Origin: Brachypodius melanocephalos
Lineage: Eukaryota > Chordata > Aves > Passeriformes > Pycnonotidae
Assembly: GCA_013398615.1 (NCBI GenBank)
Contig: VZSR01000055.1
Coordinates: 5,718,717 to 5,782,716 of the forward strand
Direction: 5' to 3'
Length of the DNA stretch: 64,000 bases
Under the pieces are notes generated by a model, which ran no database searches, had not been told where the DNA came from, and was given only the letters and a program-made list of their open reading frames with translations. Position 1 is the first letter of the stretch; every line of letters starts with the position of its first letter. This document shows positions 48,172-60,624 of this stretch, in pieces. The translations under genes were made by a program, and so were the position numbers.

Positions 48172-51100
48172 TGGGTTAATTTTCAAAAAGAACAAAGGAA
48201 TTCTGCCTGTTTCCTTCTGGACAATCTCACCACGGGTTTTACTCTCTCCCTATATGGACATTGCTTCCCACTCTTATGGAAAGTTTTTTTCCAAGACAGC
48301 ATGGTTTGCTGCTTAGCACTACAGTCAGATGAAGCATAGTAGCAAAAATAGTAAAACTAAAAATAAAAGGATAAAGAGCTAAAGGAGTAAAATAGAGATC
48401 TAGCTTTGGAAATATTTGCCTTCCCTTAGAGATGTGAGTGAAATTATACTTTTGTGTGCAGCCCACAAAAGTGACTCAAGAAATGGAGGGGATAAATATG
48501 GTGACCAAAGTAGTAGTGAAAGGATAAATAATAATTAATAATTTCGAGAAAAAACAATAGATCAGATCAAATTAGGGCATATGTACTTTTTCACACTTAA
48601 GTACACTGAGTATATTACAAAAGTTTAAAAAATCTCAGGCCTAATTCCTGTCAAAATGAGACCTTATTAAGCTATTTTAGTGGGGTAAAAGAGTCTTAAA
48701 CTGGAAATGAATTATGATTATGTCTATCTTCTACTTGACCTAAGTGTATATAAGAGCTCAGGTATGTATGTGACTAAATACTGTGCAATAAAGGTTGCAC
48801 ATTTCAGATAGTGTTTGCTAATTTTAAACAACATTGCAGAGGACTCAGTGCTACTTTGGACTGAGGCCTCTGAAAAACCTGTCAGGGACAAATTTATAGT
48901 AAACTCAAATGTGTATTGGCAGCCTTGGTTTCATTTAAAAATGTCAGATGCTTCTCCAGAACAGGTGGCACTGAAAAGAAATTGGTTATGGAAAATGAAT
49001 CCTGCTTACAAGGAAAATATCCACTTTCACAGATTGGGAATAAAACCCATTGCACAGCTGATCCGTGAACTCGTGGTGCTTTTAATGTGTTTTCCTTAAA
49101 ATTGCTTTGAGAAGTTCATGGCCAAACCTTCCCCTGTTACTGTTTGGTTTTAGGTTTCTTTTATTCCATAGTTCAGTGTAGTGAAGCTTAGCAAGTGAGA
49201 CCTGAGCCATTAAAGAGTCTTTATGATAATCTTGGCACTGGGACCAGTGATGGGAACACCTGACTGCTGCTGTTACCCCATAAATCACAAAGGAGTTACT
49301 GTGTCTTCAGGCTGGAACAAACACAGCCAGGATGGGGTCTGCAGTCATGCAGCACTCACAACAAATTATTTACTTGGTGGTTCCCATCACACAGCTCCCC
49401 TGGGCTTGTTCTTCCCACTATTTTGTGTGAGCAGTGCATGAACAGTAAAGGACTGATCATTGAGTTTTATTCAACCCCTTCTCCAGCAACAATGGTTTGC
49501 CTTTGAACTGAATAAGGTGAATCATGTCCTCAGATTTCATCACTGTTTTATTTTTACTGGCACTTTACCATCATGGCACTGTGTTGTTGAGGTCAGAGAA
49601 GTGCTGTGTCCCCAGCATGCCTCAGCTGATGGCACAGCCCCCCTGTTTTTAGGGTTTTTAGGCTGTGTAGCACAAAATGTACTTCAGAGGACACAGGTGA
49701 ATAAAATAGAAAGAAGCACACGAATACAATAAATGAGAAAACCATTAACTGTTTTTCCATTTTTTGGGACTGCTATGGAATATTTGAGTTGCACTTCCCT
49801 AGCAAGGCACAGCTGCCCAGCCAAGATGAGCCTGCCTTCGTATGAGTGAAAAAATGACAGAAGGTTTACAAGAATCCTTAGTGTATTAATTCCTGAAAAA
49901 CTGGCCACATATTTCCCTGGCAAAACAGGCCTGTTGTATCTTTCCAACCCAGAATCCCTCTCTCCCTTGGCATCTGGGGGACATTGTTGCTGGTACGAAC
50001 ACGAAATCAGGGTATCAGAACTGATTGGGGTTCTTTCTAGCATCCCAACATTTCCCTTATGAATCAGAGGTGCTTTTCAGAAGATGAGTGGCCTAGAATT
50101 AAGAGAGGGTAACTCCCAGAATAGTTTCTCTATCCCATCCCCACATTTCTAATGGGAATACTTCTTAGTACCAGAGCATGTGGCTCACGCAGAGCACCAC
50201 AAATTAATTTGTGATATATGTAGTTACTTTTGCAGAGTGAAGCAGGAGGATCCCTAAATGTTTAGATATTTAAATTACTGCTCTCCTCTCTCTTTCTTAT
50301 CTGGCAAAAAATTTTCTTCAGTTCGTTCAGCTTTTTTAACATGTCACAGCAATTAGAGAGTGGCTCAGAGTTACAGACAAAGCATGCTTTGCTTGTTCCA
50401 GTTCCACAGGGCTGGCAAGGAATCTTGCTAATTGAACCAGAATCGTGTAGGCAGTTTGGCACCTTCCTTTCCTTCCTTCCTCTGTGTCCTCTGAGGGGGA
50501 TATGACATCTGGGGTGTGGGCTCTGTGTCACTGCTGGCATCGTGCTGCAATCTACAGGGCTGAACCTTTATCAGGTGCCATGCTCGAGGTTAAGAACAAT
50601 AAAAAATAGGAGCACCGGGGAAGTGTGTGTATAATGGACCTCAAAACACCCACCGTGGGCAAAGCTCAGGAAATGCCTGACCTTAAAAATATCCTTCTCA
50701 GTTTCATGTAAAGAAAGTAAGAAAAAAAGTACTCATTCTCTCCCAGGCATTAACATCAAGATTATTAAATTTAAGAGTAGATTGAGTTCTTTCCTTGCAT
50801 TCAGTTGCCTTTGTTGAGTAGTGATATATTCTGGTTCCTAGCAGCGCACAACTGTTTACGCTGGTTACTAAAGGAATAAATTGTTCTGAGGATGCAGATG
50901 TCCAAGCAGTTAACATTACAGCCTCCAGATATTGCCAAGGAAGTAGGAAAACCTGAGTTACTCTGCTGTAGAACCACTTTGTTAAGCTGTGTTTCTAACT
51001 TGTGTCATCCTCAGCTCTCTCCCTTTACACAACATCCCCGGGTGATGTTGGTGGGTGCAGAACCCTGTGCCCAGAGGTCACAGCTGCTGACAAAGATTTT

Positions 51101-53140
51101 GTCAGTCTAGAATGCGAGCAGAAGTGATGCTCCCTGTAGAGGCTTCCATTTTGATTTGCCAACCTTCAACACCCTAAAGCCAGCCAGATTTTAAGTCTAG
51201 GTCTGCCTGAGCACCCAGAGCAGCACTTCTGTTGAAAATCACTGAAGGTCACATAAAAATATGTGCAAAATTATATCTCGTGAAGACCACCTCTCTATTC
51301 CAATGCTTTATTTATAGGCTTCTGGCCAATAATTATATATATATATTACAAGTGCTATATCTGGTATTTCTTTTAAACTTTTCCAGTGGATAATTTTGTT
51401 GTTTATAGAAATAGGCACGCTGTTAAGAAATCTATCAAAAAAAAAAAAAAATTCCAGTTGACTTCAGAGTATATTTCACTGACTTCTTAGGAAGTTCAGG
51501 GAATAACAGTTGAAAGGAGATGCAATATATTGACATTATCTAGATTTTTCCCAAGTTAATTCATCTGGCTATGAAGAACCATCAGTTGTTGCTAATTTAA
51601 AAGTATCTGCTCTAATTTTTGTAATATTTCCTTTTAATATGAAAACTTGCAAGGAGTTTGTGGAAACCTTCATATTTATATTCTATACATTGCATATATA
51701 TATATATTTTAATATAGGTATATATATATAAAACACAAGGTATTTTAGCTGAAGTTTTGTCTGGTACAAAATACTGGAAAGACAGGAAATTTAAAGTTGA
51801 GTCTAAAGTTAATATAAACAATCAAAAAGCCAATACAGGTTTGGGTCTCTGTGAAGTCTATGCACCATTAGAAATGAGGTGTGGAAGGAGATTTGATTCT
51901 TTTCATTTTTACACCATCAGAACCAGAAATGGTCTTGGTGTAACACTGGCAATGAAACAGGAAAATGGGATGAAAACATAAAAAATTCTAAAATTGAAGC
52001 TCTTCAACAGGGATCAGGACAGGGAGAGAAAACTGAGTGCCCTCAGTGCTCCCCCTGGTGTGGTGGGCTCCTGACTGGCTTTCCTTTCCTGTGGAAAACT
52101 GATGTGACTCTGTGCCACTTTTTGGATTCCCCTTTTCTCCAGGGCTCCTCAAAAGATCAGGAGGGAAGAAGGCAAAACTCCAGAGTGGCCAGTTGAGCAT
52201 TTGACCACCAACTCAGGCACCCACCTGCATTCTGTCTGTCACCATCTATGACCCTTGACAATCTGAACTCAGTAGCTTCTATTTAGGAGCCCAGAAAATC
52301 ATTAAGAGAGCTGGAAATCCCTCCCAAGAGATCTTTTCTGGGTGTAGAGAGACAAATTCTTTTCTGATTTAAGCAAAATATGCTAATTTTTGGCACTCTT
52401 TGTTTTCTTAAACTAAGGCCACCATTTTAATAACAGAGAGTGTCTACTTGAGCTCAGATCTCATCATTGGGGTCTCTAGGCCCAGTCACAAGACATATAA
52501 AAGGCTTGTCCTGTCTGAAAAATACTTTTAAGGTAAAATTTAAAAGGAAATATTGACTGAATTTGATTGAGAGTTTCCCTCCCTCACTAATAGCAACAAC
52601 CCGTGGGAGAGGGAAAAGTCTCCATGTCTGGCCCACTGAACATCTTAATTCCCTGCTGGTGTTGATAGCTCATGACGTCCACAAAAATTTTTCTCTAAGT
52701 TCATGGATAGTTCCTTTCATTCTCATTTCAGAAGACAATGATTTACAAAGCTCCTTGTAAAAACTTGGTTGTGATGTTGCCAGATGCCTGTTCAGACAGA
52801 TTGTGCATCCTTTCTGCAACGAGCCAGGAGGCATCCAGTGCTCCTGATTTATGCAGCCCTTCCAATCTGGGCTGGGATAGCTGCAAACAGCTCTGTGCTT
52901 TATCACTTTTTGCCTGAATTTTCTGTGGATGTATCTTCCAGGTGTGTAAGGAAGAGTAGGCCAGTAACTGTTATTTCAATGGCACTTTGTCCATCTCAAA
53001 ACTAGAAAAAGATCCTTTGAGAAAGTGAAGGCCGCCTGCCATAGGAGCTGGTTTTGTTGGCTTGGATCCAAATGCTCATTCTCCCCTCTGCTCCTGCTCT
53101 AGGTCTTCTTTAGCACTGGGGTCATCACATATTGTTGTGC
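48172..53140. other. Unique AT-rich noncoding sequence
   Basis: About 5 kb with no supported gene or transposon. TA-repeat patches lie at about 51334-51347 and 51693-51730, and an A14 run at about 51437-51450. The longest frame is 119 codons on the minus strand (49684-50043), with no motif. Confidence 0.6.
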
Positions 53141-53144
53141 AATT

Positions 53145-53312
53145 AAGGTTTAGATGAGGTATTAGGAGGAATTTTTTTTACTGTGAGGTGGAGTTCTTGA
53201 CACAGGGTGCCCAGAGAAGCTGTGGCTGCCCCTGGATCCCTGAAAGTGTCCAAGGCCAGGTTGGACAGGGCTTGGAGCAACCTGGGATACTGAAAACTGT
53301 CCCTGCCCATGG
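53145..53312 (+). mobile_element. CR1 LINE 3' end, 5'-truncated
   Basis: Shares the words of the copy at 7795-8022: GGTATTAGGAGGAATTTTTT, CACAGGGTGCCCAGAGAAGC, CCCCTGGATCCCTGAAAGTG, AAGGCCAGGTTGGACAGGGC and TTGGAGCAACCTGGGATACT. It stops at CCCTGCCCATGGC without the last 50-60 bases and terminal repeat. It carries an extra TGTGGC block after the AGAGAAGC word compared with the 7.8-kb copy. No coding capacity remains. Confidence 0.93.
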
Positions 53313-53314
53313 CT

Positions 53315-56300
53315 TTGGTTACAATACCAGCTCAACTCACTAACTGCAGCTCAAAGCAGCCATTTTCTTGTCTTTTAATGCTTTGGAGGTAGAATTACTC
53401 TATCCAGACCACATGCTGAGAGAACTAATTTCCAAGGGCCTCTTCTGCTGTGAGCAGCTGAAATACGAAGATCCGAGGCTTCAAGCCAGGTTTTGATTTC
53501 TGTTGAGCTGGCATGAATGGAACCACTCCAGTTTTAACAAGCATAACTAGAGCTGAGGAGTACTTAGGCCTCCTCAGAGCAAATTTCTGAGAGTCATAGT
53601 GGAAAACAAAGGTCTGTCACACAGCGCCCTGTAACCTTCTGGGTTTGAATGGCTCAGTGTTTTGGAAACTTGTAATTTTTGAAATCACGAAAAAAGTGTT
53701 TGTTTCTAGACTTTGCAAATATAGAAGAGATTTACTGCAGTGAAAAAGAAAAAGTTTTATGATATAACAGCTTCACTTGAAGTGCTCAGAGTAATGATGG
53801 ACATGATAAATCACACTTTTTAGGGAAATAACATTACCTCATTGGCTAAATTTAATTAAAAACAGCAATACTGTTGCATACCTTACTTGAGGAGATGAGA
53901 AGGACACTGGCTAACTTTCACCACCAATTTTTGTCATACCTTCTGATGCAGGCAGCTGGTCTTGAGTTCATCATCGCAAAGTAGCAGGCTCAGACTTGAG
54001 GATGTCCCATAAGGGATATCAGCCCACAACTTCATGGCATAATGTATGGGCTGTTGAGAAAGTTGACAGAACAGAGCTTGGATTTTTCACAGGTCATTTC
54101 CCCATAAGGGAAGGTTTTGGAGCTGTGACTGTTATTTCAGAACCTTTCTTCCTGGTCATGCTTAATACAGAGACCATTTCTGGGGGGGGTTGTGCATTAG
54201 TTGGCAGAGTATATCTTGGAGTAAATGCTGTTTCCAAAGTGGAGGTCATGATCTTGGAAGTGCAAGTGGAAATGGGGTCATGGGAAAAGCTGAGAATTGT
54301 TGGAATGTGGTGAAAGCAAAGTAATCTATAGATGTTTATGTTGACAGCAGCCACAAAATGGTTCCTTGAGGAATTCAGATGGAGTTATCACAGGGAGTAA
54401 TGGTTGGCAAGGTCGATCGGACACAAATAGCTCAAGGTTTGGGCTTGCTGTGCTTATAAAAACTTTAGGTAGTTCAGCTCTCTTAAAGCTAAACCATGGG
54501 CTGTGACATGCTTATAATCACAAAAATCAGGCTTTGTGGGGAAGTTTCCTTTAAATGCACAGGCAGGATCACTTCTTTCTGACAAACAAGAAGCTTCCTC
54601 TCCTGATAGTGAGAACATTTTCACATGTCATGTGCCACAGTCATCAAAGATTTTCATCTTCATTTTGTAGTAAATATTTCCATATATGCTTATGTTTAAT
54701 TTTTCAGCAAAGGGCTCTTCCTGCCCTTGGAGGTGGGAAGATTAAACTAGAGGGATGTTGGTTTTCAGAAGAGAAATGGTGGGTTTGCCTACTGTGTAAA
54801 AATCCTTAGACCAGCAGAATTTTTTTTCAATGAGCAGATTTTTCACACTAGAAATTTACAGCACTACACAGCCATGTCTGTGTTCCTGCAGAATGTAGGT
54901 GGCTGAGTTGTATGATTGACTCAAATAATCTGGGCTCAGTTTAATGTTCTCTTTCCCACATATGGCAGTTTGTTCATCCCACTGAGTAATAGGGTCCCAG
55001 TTCAATAGAATTTCAATAGATATAATGATTGAACATTACTGAGAAGTAATCGGTACATAGGAAAAGAATTTCAGATGCAGAACACAATCCTGAAAACAAG
55101 CCCAAGCTTGTTGAGTGTGTGAGTATCCTTTTGCTTTGCCTTTTGTGAGGCGAAATTATTGTATGATTCAGTGAAAGACACTTGGTGTTTGTCATTAAAA
55201 CATAAAACAAATGTCTAATAAAATGGCAGTCTTATAGAAAATAAAAGTTCAATCTCAGTGTTGTTATTTTAAAAATGTCTTTGTTTTACTTTTGATGGTA
55301 TTAGGCATCTAACATAAAAAACCCCTTTTCTCTCTTGTATTTCCATTCGAAATAATGATGTCCACAGCAGACAAAAAGATCCTGTATTTCCTCTGTAAAA
55401 CATTTATAAAAATTCTGGAGTACTGGACTGAAAAACTATCAGGAAGTCAAAAGTGCCTGCCTTAATCAAGTTACCTTGTGCTTTGTGGAACTGGTAAATA
55501 CACACAGGGCACTGTGTAAGCTGTAACCTTTCCTGCAGATTCAGCCATGCAAACCCAACGGGGAATTAAGCAACTGAAATCCAAATCTAACACCCACAAG
55601 CCCCAGGAAGTCACATAAGTGAAGTAAGTATTAGAGTGATTTTCACAGATAACATTGCCCTTGCCAAGGCAGGGGCTGCATTTCAGTTTTAAGCTGGCCA
55701 GCATGTGCAGCGGTCTGGAAAACAAGTAATAATATAGTAATATAAGCAACATTGTAAATGTTATATAAGCACAATGTAAATTTCAAACTCTGGTACCACC
55801 CCTAGGAGGAAATTCAGCCAGTGCTGTCAGCAATGGGTTTCCATAAATGAGAATTTCTGGCCTGTGTCTGTGCCATCTTCCTATCTCACCCTGCCCAAGT
55901 ACTGAAATTTCACCAGTCCTTGCACTGAATGAAGATCAAGTAAGGCAGTCATTTCCATTTGTATAAGACTATGCCTGTATTAAAACCAGAAAATTTTTGC
56001 CTTCTCTGTTCCTTTTCCATGCATCAGTCAGGAAGACAAGGGAAGAAGAGGCTACCGTTCCTCAGGAAGATCAAACATTGCTCCTTACTGTTACAAACAA
56101 TATTATCTGTCAAAACAGGCAGGATTTTCTCGCCCTCACAAAGTCCCAAAACTCATTCCACAATCTTCACTGTCTGTGGGTATCTGTTTCTGCCTGGGCT
56201 TACACCCTGTCTGTACCAAACCTCAGCAAGGTGAAAGCCAACAATGAAATTTGTATCCTAAACACAGCAGTGTGACTGTTCCTGCCCGTTGCTTGTTGCT

Positions 56301-56540
56301 TAGTGAGGATGACAGGAGAGGTGACAGGTTCGCTCTATTTCCAGCTATGGAGACCCATTCTGTGGGATGTAAACAGGCTGGTGTCTGAGGTGGTGAGTGA
56401 GTCCACGGCGCCTGACATCCGCAGCAAGGTCGAGAGGCAGTGTCCACACAGTCCCAGACCAAACAACACACTTAAACCCAGCCACACTTTAACTGTGATA
56501 AAACCAGCCCCAAACACAAAGGGCCGGGCCTAGCTGCAGG
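53315..56540. other. Unique noncoding sequence
   Basis: About 3.2 kb with no supported gene. The last 250 bases (56290-56540) become GC-richer with CpGs and lead into the CR1 copy. They may be flank or diverged element. The longest frame is 105 codons (53996-54313), with no motif. Confidence 0.5.
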
Positions 56541-56543
56541 CCT

Positions 56544-57090
56544 GTCACTGGAGGTGTCCCCGGGGTTCGGTACTGGGCCCCGTCAGCTGAAGCAGCAAAT
56601 GCCTCCTCAGAAGTTCACTGAGGACGACACAAATCTGGGAGCAGGGGCTGGTACCTTTGAGAGCTGGGCAGCCCTTCGGAGAGACCTGGACAGGCTGGAG
56701 AGATGGCCAGAGAGGAGCTGTCTGAAGTTCAACAAAGACAAATGCAGAGTCCTGGTCCCCAGGCACCAGCACAGGCTGGGGTGACCTGTAGGAGCAGCTC
56801 TGTGGAGAAGCACCTGGGGGCCCTGGGGGACAAGGAGCTGTCCCTGAGCCAGCACTGCCCTGGGGGCAAGGAGAACAACGGGATCCTGAGGTGCTCTGCC
56901 CAGCCCTGGGAGGCTCCTATGGAGTGCTGTGTTGTCCAGCCCTGGATCGTCAGCACAGCGGGGACAGGGAGTCCCTCGAGTGTGGCCTGTGAGGCCTGTG
57001 GAGGCCTGGAGCATGTCCCAGGAAAGGCTGAGGGAGCTGGGGCTGTTCAGCCTGGGGAGGAGCCCCAGCTGAGAGGGGCTCTCAGCCCCG
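56544..57090 (+). mobile_element. CR1 LINE: end of reverse transcriptase and start of 3' region
   Basis: The first codons (frame from 56546) give CPRGSVLGPV, the RT block normally VPQGSVLGPVLF. After a deletion, another frame gives KFTEDDTNLG (FTEDD at 56614-56628), matching the catalytic FADDTKLG motif with one extra residue. It continues as LRRDLDRLERWPERSCLKFN and KDKCRVL, the usual end of CR1 ORF2. The frame change between the two motifs and the altered catalytic block show it is dead. Downstream DNA follows CR1 through CACCTGGGGGCCCTGGGGGA, GAGCCAGCACTGCC and GAAAGGCTGAGGGAGCTGGG. The long minus-strand frame (56607-57425) is a shadow. Confidence 0.93.
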
Positions 57091-57230
57091 GGTGTCCCTG
57101 GGTGTCCCTGGGTGTCCCTGGATATCCCTGATTGTCCCTGGGTGTCTCTGGGTGTCTCTGGGTGGCCCTGTGTGTCCCTGTGTGTCCCTGTCTGTCCCTC
57201 TCTGTCCCTCTCTGTCCCTCTCTGTCCCTG
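57091..57230 (+). repeat. Minisatellite, fourteen 10-bp units inside CR1
   Basis: Fourteen units in perfect 10-base register, with no indels. The base unit is GGTGTCCCTG. Variants are ordered along the array: GG-type units on the left (57091-57120), then GATATCCCTG and ATTGTCCCTG, GGTGTCTCTG twice, GGTGGCCCTG, TGTGTCCCTG twice, TCTGTCCCTC three times, and TCTGTCCCTG last. Because 10 is not a multiple of 3 and no unit has a stop in any frame, it keeps open frames on both strands. That explains the 133- to 188-codon spurious ORFs here. Confidence 0.97.
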
Positions 57231-57537
57231 TGTGCAGGGAGGGTCAGAGCAGGGCCAGGCTCTGCTCCAGGCCCAGCAACGGCCCCAGAGCCACGGGCAG
57301 GGGCTGATCCAAGCAATTCCCCCTGCACAGGAGGCAAAACTGCCCTGGGCAGGGCCCAGCCCTGAGCAGAGCCCAGAGAGGCTGAGGAGTCTCTCCCTGG
57401 GGATATTCCAGAGCCATCTGGACACTCCTGTGCCCGGTGCCCTGGGATGGCCCTGCCTGAGCAGAGAGGTGGCACCAGTGACCCGCTGTGGTCCCTTCCA
57501 GCATGAGCCATCCTGGGATTCTGTGGCTCTGTGACTT
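57231..57537 (+). mobile_element. CR1 LINE 3' untranslated region and terminus
   Basis: Continuation of the same CR1 after the minisatellite. It shows CAGGGAGGGTCAGAGCAGGG, CCAGGCTCTGCTCCAGGCCC, AGCCCAGAGAGGCTGAGGAG, TCTCTCCCTGGGGATATTCC and AGAGCCATCTGGACACTCCT. It then has TGGCCCTGCCTGAGCAGAGA and the tail CTGGGATTCTGTGGCTCTGT, a decayed ATTCTGTG terminal repeat. The orientation and order match the block at 56544-57090, so the whole is a single insertion of about 990 bp. This is a different 3' end type from the copies at 7.8 and 53.1 kb (GATATTCCAGAGCC variant). Confidence 0.92.
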
Positions 57538-57539
57538 CA

Positions 57540-58890
57540 CCATGTGGAGAAGGAAGTCCTGCAGGCAGGTGAGAGGAGATCTCTCCACTTTCTTTCTTGG
57601 ATCCAAAACCCACAGAACCATGACATGTATTCTCGGAAAACTCACGTTTAAAGCGCAGAAATGCTTTGTTCTTCCTGAAATTTGTGCCCTCTTTTTTATT
57701 AGTGAGTATTTTAAGGCTTATCTCTGTACTTTGCTGACTTTGACCTTTCAGTGAATAATTACATAATTAGTCTTTGAACTTGCATATCACTTCACAGCTT
57801 CTCACTTTCCCACAAAGGCACTGGTACTCTGTGGTATTTCCACCTCTTCCTACTTTTGTATGCACATTTGTGCCTCCTCAATACACAATGAATTCTGCCA
57901 ACACAAACATACTTTATACCAGCTGATTAGGCTTCAGGTTGAGGCTGAGGAAGTACTTTGATGCAAAGTCCTGATTTCAATCATTTTTAAAATATTTTGC
58001 GGGGGAAAAAGTCTTTGTCGGTTTTCCAGTTATGCTTTGTAAAACAAAGGAGAATAGCTTAAACTCTTAAGGTATTCCACTTAAAGCATGTTTCTTCTTG
58101 TTGAATAGAGTACAAAATAATTCACTCTTAATTGACTTCAGATTGGGTATCATGACAAAGAACACTAACCTGGATACTTTATACAGCCTTTTTTTGGAAA
58201 ATATTTTAGAAGAGATTGCTGTGAATCTTTGCGAAAATAGGTATATTATACCTGGAAACTGTTTCCTCATGATTTTCATGGAAAACACAAGGGTAGCAGA
58301 ACCATACTGAGACAGAGACTCAAAATCCTGAGCATCCAGAAAGGTACAACAGAGGTATCTGCAAAACAAATCATGATATATAAAAGGCATGTGAGAAAAT
58401 AATCTCCCCTCTCTTCTGCAACTCATATTTATCTCTTAGATCAATAACATGGAGCTACAATGCCTCTCAAAAAGGTTTGAGAGGTCATGTGGCAATAGGC
58501 AAAGAAAAAGAGAATTGGTTGAACAGTGCATTAATCACAGGATGCCCACATCAGGAAAGGTTTTCAAAACTGCTATTCAGGAAAATTTTAACCATATGTA
58601 CATAGTTGAAAGAGGCCACATGAAAAAGGGAAGTTAACAAGGTTTTTTAGAGATGTTTTCAGATCTTGCCTAATCACAGATTCCGCAGGACAGAGGTTGT
58701 TGTTGTTGTCTCGTGCTTTGCAGCTCTCCTCTCTGCATGCCCTAACAAGGCAACATCTTTTAGACATCACACAGAAGAGTTGTTTTGTGTTTCTAGAACA
58801 AGAGAAGGCATTCCATTGAATTTCAGACTTGAACCCATCTGGTGGGTTTACCTTGAGGGGTTGATTGTGTTCTAGTGGACGAGTGACAGT
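57540..58890. other. Unique noncoding sequence
   Basis: Returns sharply to AT-rich composition after the CR1 end. No gene or transposon is recognised. Confidence 0.55.
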
Positions 58891-58892
58891 GT

Positions 58893-58894
<2 letters not shown>

Positions 58895-58947
<53 letters not shown>
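58895..58947. repeat. Microsatellite (ATT)17
   Basis: Seventeen perfect ATT units plus AT. It produces an isoleucine run in a minus-strand frame (58588-59019) that is otherwise without features. Confidence 0.98.
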
Positions 58948-58949
58948 GG

Positions 58950-60110
58950 TGTCATATAAAGTATCACGAATATCGACAACATACCAAAGATGGATGATAT
59001 GATGATCAAGTTGGGACATTCTGCACCAGAAACGCCTTTCTATGAGTATTTCATCAATACTATCATACTAACTTTGGAAATATCGATTTGAGTGGCATGA
59101 CTGGGTAAAAAGGAAAGCACCCTGTGACAGGGCATGTAGGAATGGTTCAATCCTGTACATTTTTAGAGAAAAAAAGTCTAAATTGCTATTAGCTATTTAA
59201 TCTTTATGAGTCCTTTTCAGGGAAACCTGGTTTCGCACTCATTTCAGAATTATTTATATCTAAGAGAGCAGGAATTGAAGATCATTAATAAAAGTGTATA
59301 TGCACAATTAATAAGATTATGAGATGAATATTTTGTTCTGTTTCCTTCTTTTAATCAGGCTACATACCTGGTGATAGACCAATAGAGACAGAATTACTGA
59401 GTTTGAATAATAAGTCCCACAACTGCTTAGTGCTTTATCTCTGGATTTTTGGGTCACATCCTCATGCTTTTTCTCTTATTAAGAAGGGTATCTTCATTTT
59501 TTATGAATAAGCTGTAAAACTCATGGCATGTACTGGACTTCTGTACAAGCAAAAAATAGTATTTTGTATTTTCTAGCCTATGCCAATGAAAATTCTTTGA
59601 CATTGGTAGCTAAAGCCATACTTAAGGTACATGTGGCTTGCCTTAGTGCAAGAGAACGGTTTCTGATTTACGGGTTTTGGAGGGTTTGTTTTTTTGTTGT
59701 TGTTGTAATTGCTCCATTATAAATATGTTTACTTAAACCAACCAAAGCATTTCCTGCCAAACTGGCAATTTCTGTATTTTATTACTATAATAGCCCACAT
59801 TTTCAGACTTGGGGCCTCAAGTAGCTTTTAAGGTATGCAATAATTTTTGATGTGCTGACCCAACTGATATTTTGATTTATATGGGTCTTCCCATTTTTAT
59901 ATATCTTAAATAAAGCCACTTAATTAAGTCCTAAAATGTAGAAAAAAGAATCTAATTTTAAGAATAAACACAGTTGTCCTTCAAGAGGATAGACTCAGGA
60001 GCAGATTCAGATCAGTCAGTACTTGTAAATTTAATTCCAAAAGCATTGTGTGGCTGAAATGTAAGTAAAGAGAATTTTCAAAGTACCTTTCATCCCTGTT
60101 AGCATCAGAA
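58950..60110. other. Unique AT-rich noncoding sequence
   Basis: Nothing recognisable except a short T/G tract with TTG units at about 59683-59708. Confidence 0.55.
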
Positions 60111-60115
60111 TGAGT

Positions 60116-60297
60116 TGGTTTGGGGTTTTGTGGTTGTTTTGGGGGTTTTTTGGTGTTTTGGGGGGTTTTTGTTAGTTTGGTTTTTTGGTGGTTTTGTTGT
60201 TGTTGTGCGGTTTTTTGTGTGTGGAGGGGGTTTTTGTGTGTTTTTTGTTTTGTTTTGTGTTTGTGTTTTGGTTTTGTTTTGTTTTGTTGTAGTTTGG
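60116..60297. repeat. Long T/G low-complexity block
   Basis: About 180 bases almost entirely T and G on the plus strand, with only a few A and C. G runs of four to six lie at 60122-60125, 60141-60145, 60160-60165 and 60226-60230, and the right part is built of TTTTG units (60245-60290). It yields the valine/phenylalanine/cysteine/glycine-rich spurious frames on the plus strand and the lysine/glutamine/proline/threonine-rich one on the minus strand. Confidence 0.9.
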
Positions 60298-60590
60298 CCT
60301 TTTGAGCCAAAAAGAAGTCTCAGAATTTCCTTGGTGCTTCACTGATTTCACTGCCTATCACTGTGTTTCATTTGTGTCTCTGTAATTAGGTTATTTATTA
60401 ATTCCTCTGTCAGAACTCAGGAGTAAATCATGTTTGTGAGAAGGAAGTCAAAGGTATCTGTGGAATGGCTGCGGTGACTGTGTGTTATTTGCAGTATATG
60501 CTTTACCCCTCCAGATTTCCATGCTCTGGGGGATCTCAGGCTACGTGGAAGCTCATTTGCCACCATAGCTGGGTTTTGGTTTTTTGTTGC

Positions 60591-60593
<3 letters not shown>

Positions 60594-60623
<30 letters not shown>
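60594..60623. repeat. Microsatellite (TTA)10
   Basis: Ten perfect TTA units preceded by a T run. It is the same trinucleotide class as 58895-58947, only 1.6 kb away. Confidence 0.97.

Positions 60624-60624
<1 letters not shown>

Noticed and set aside
56607..57425. A 272-codon open frame on the minus strand
   Set aside because: It is antisense to a CR1 copy whose sense strand shows RT motifs, and its right half is the reverse of the 10-bp minisatellite. Its repeats of threonine, glutamine and histidine follow directly from that array.
57047..57613. A 188-codon minus-strand frame and the 133- to 142-codon frames nearby, with repeat-like proteins
   Set aside because: A 10-bp unit without stops in any frame keeps all frames open and makes 10-residue peptide repeats. 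There is no independent sign of coding.
58588..59019. A 143-codon minus-strand frame with an isoleucine run
   Set aside because: The run is the reverse of the (ATT)17 microsatellite, and the rest has no family resemblance.
60115..60345. A valine/phenylalanine/cysteine-rich frame that looks like a membrane protein
   Set aside because: It is the translation of a T/G-only tract. The minus-strand counterpart is a lysine/glutamine/threonine-rich low-complexity frame for the same reason.
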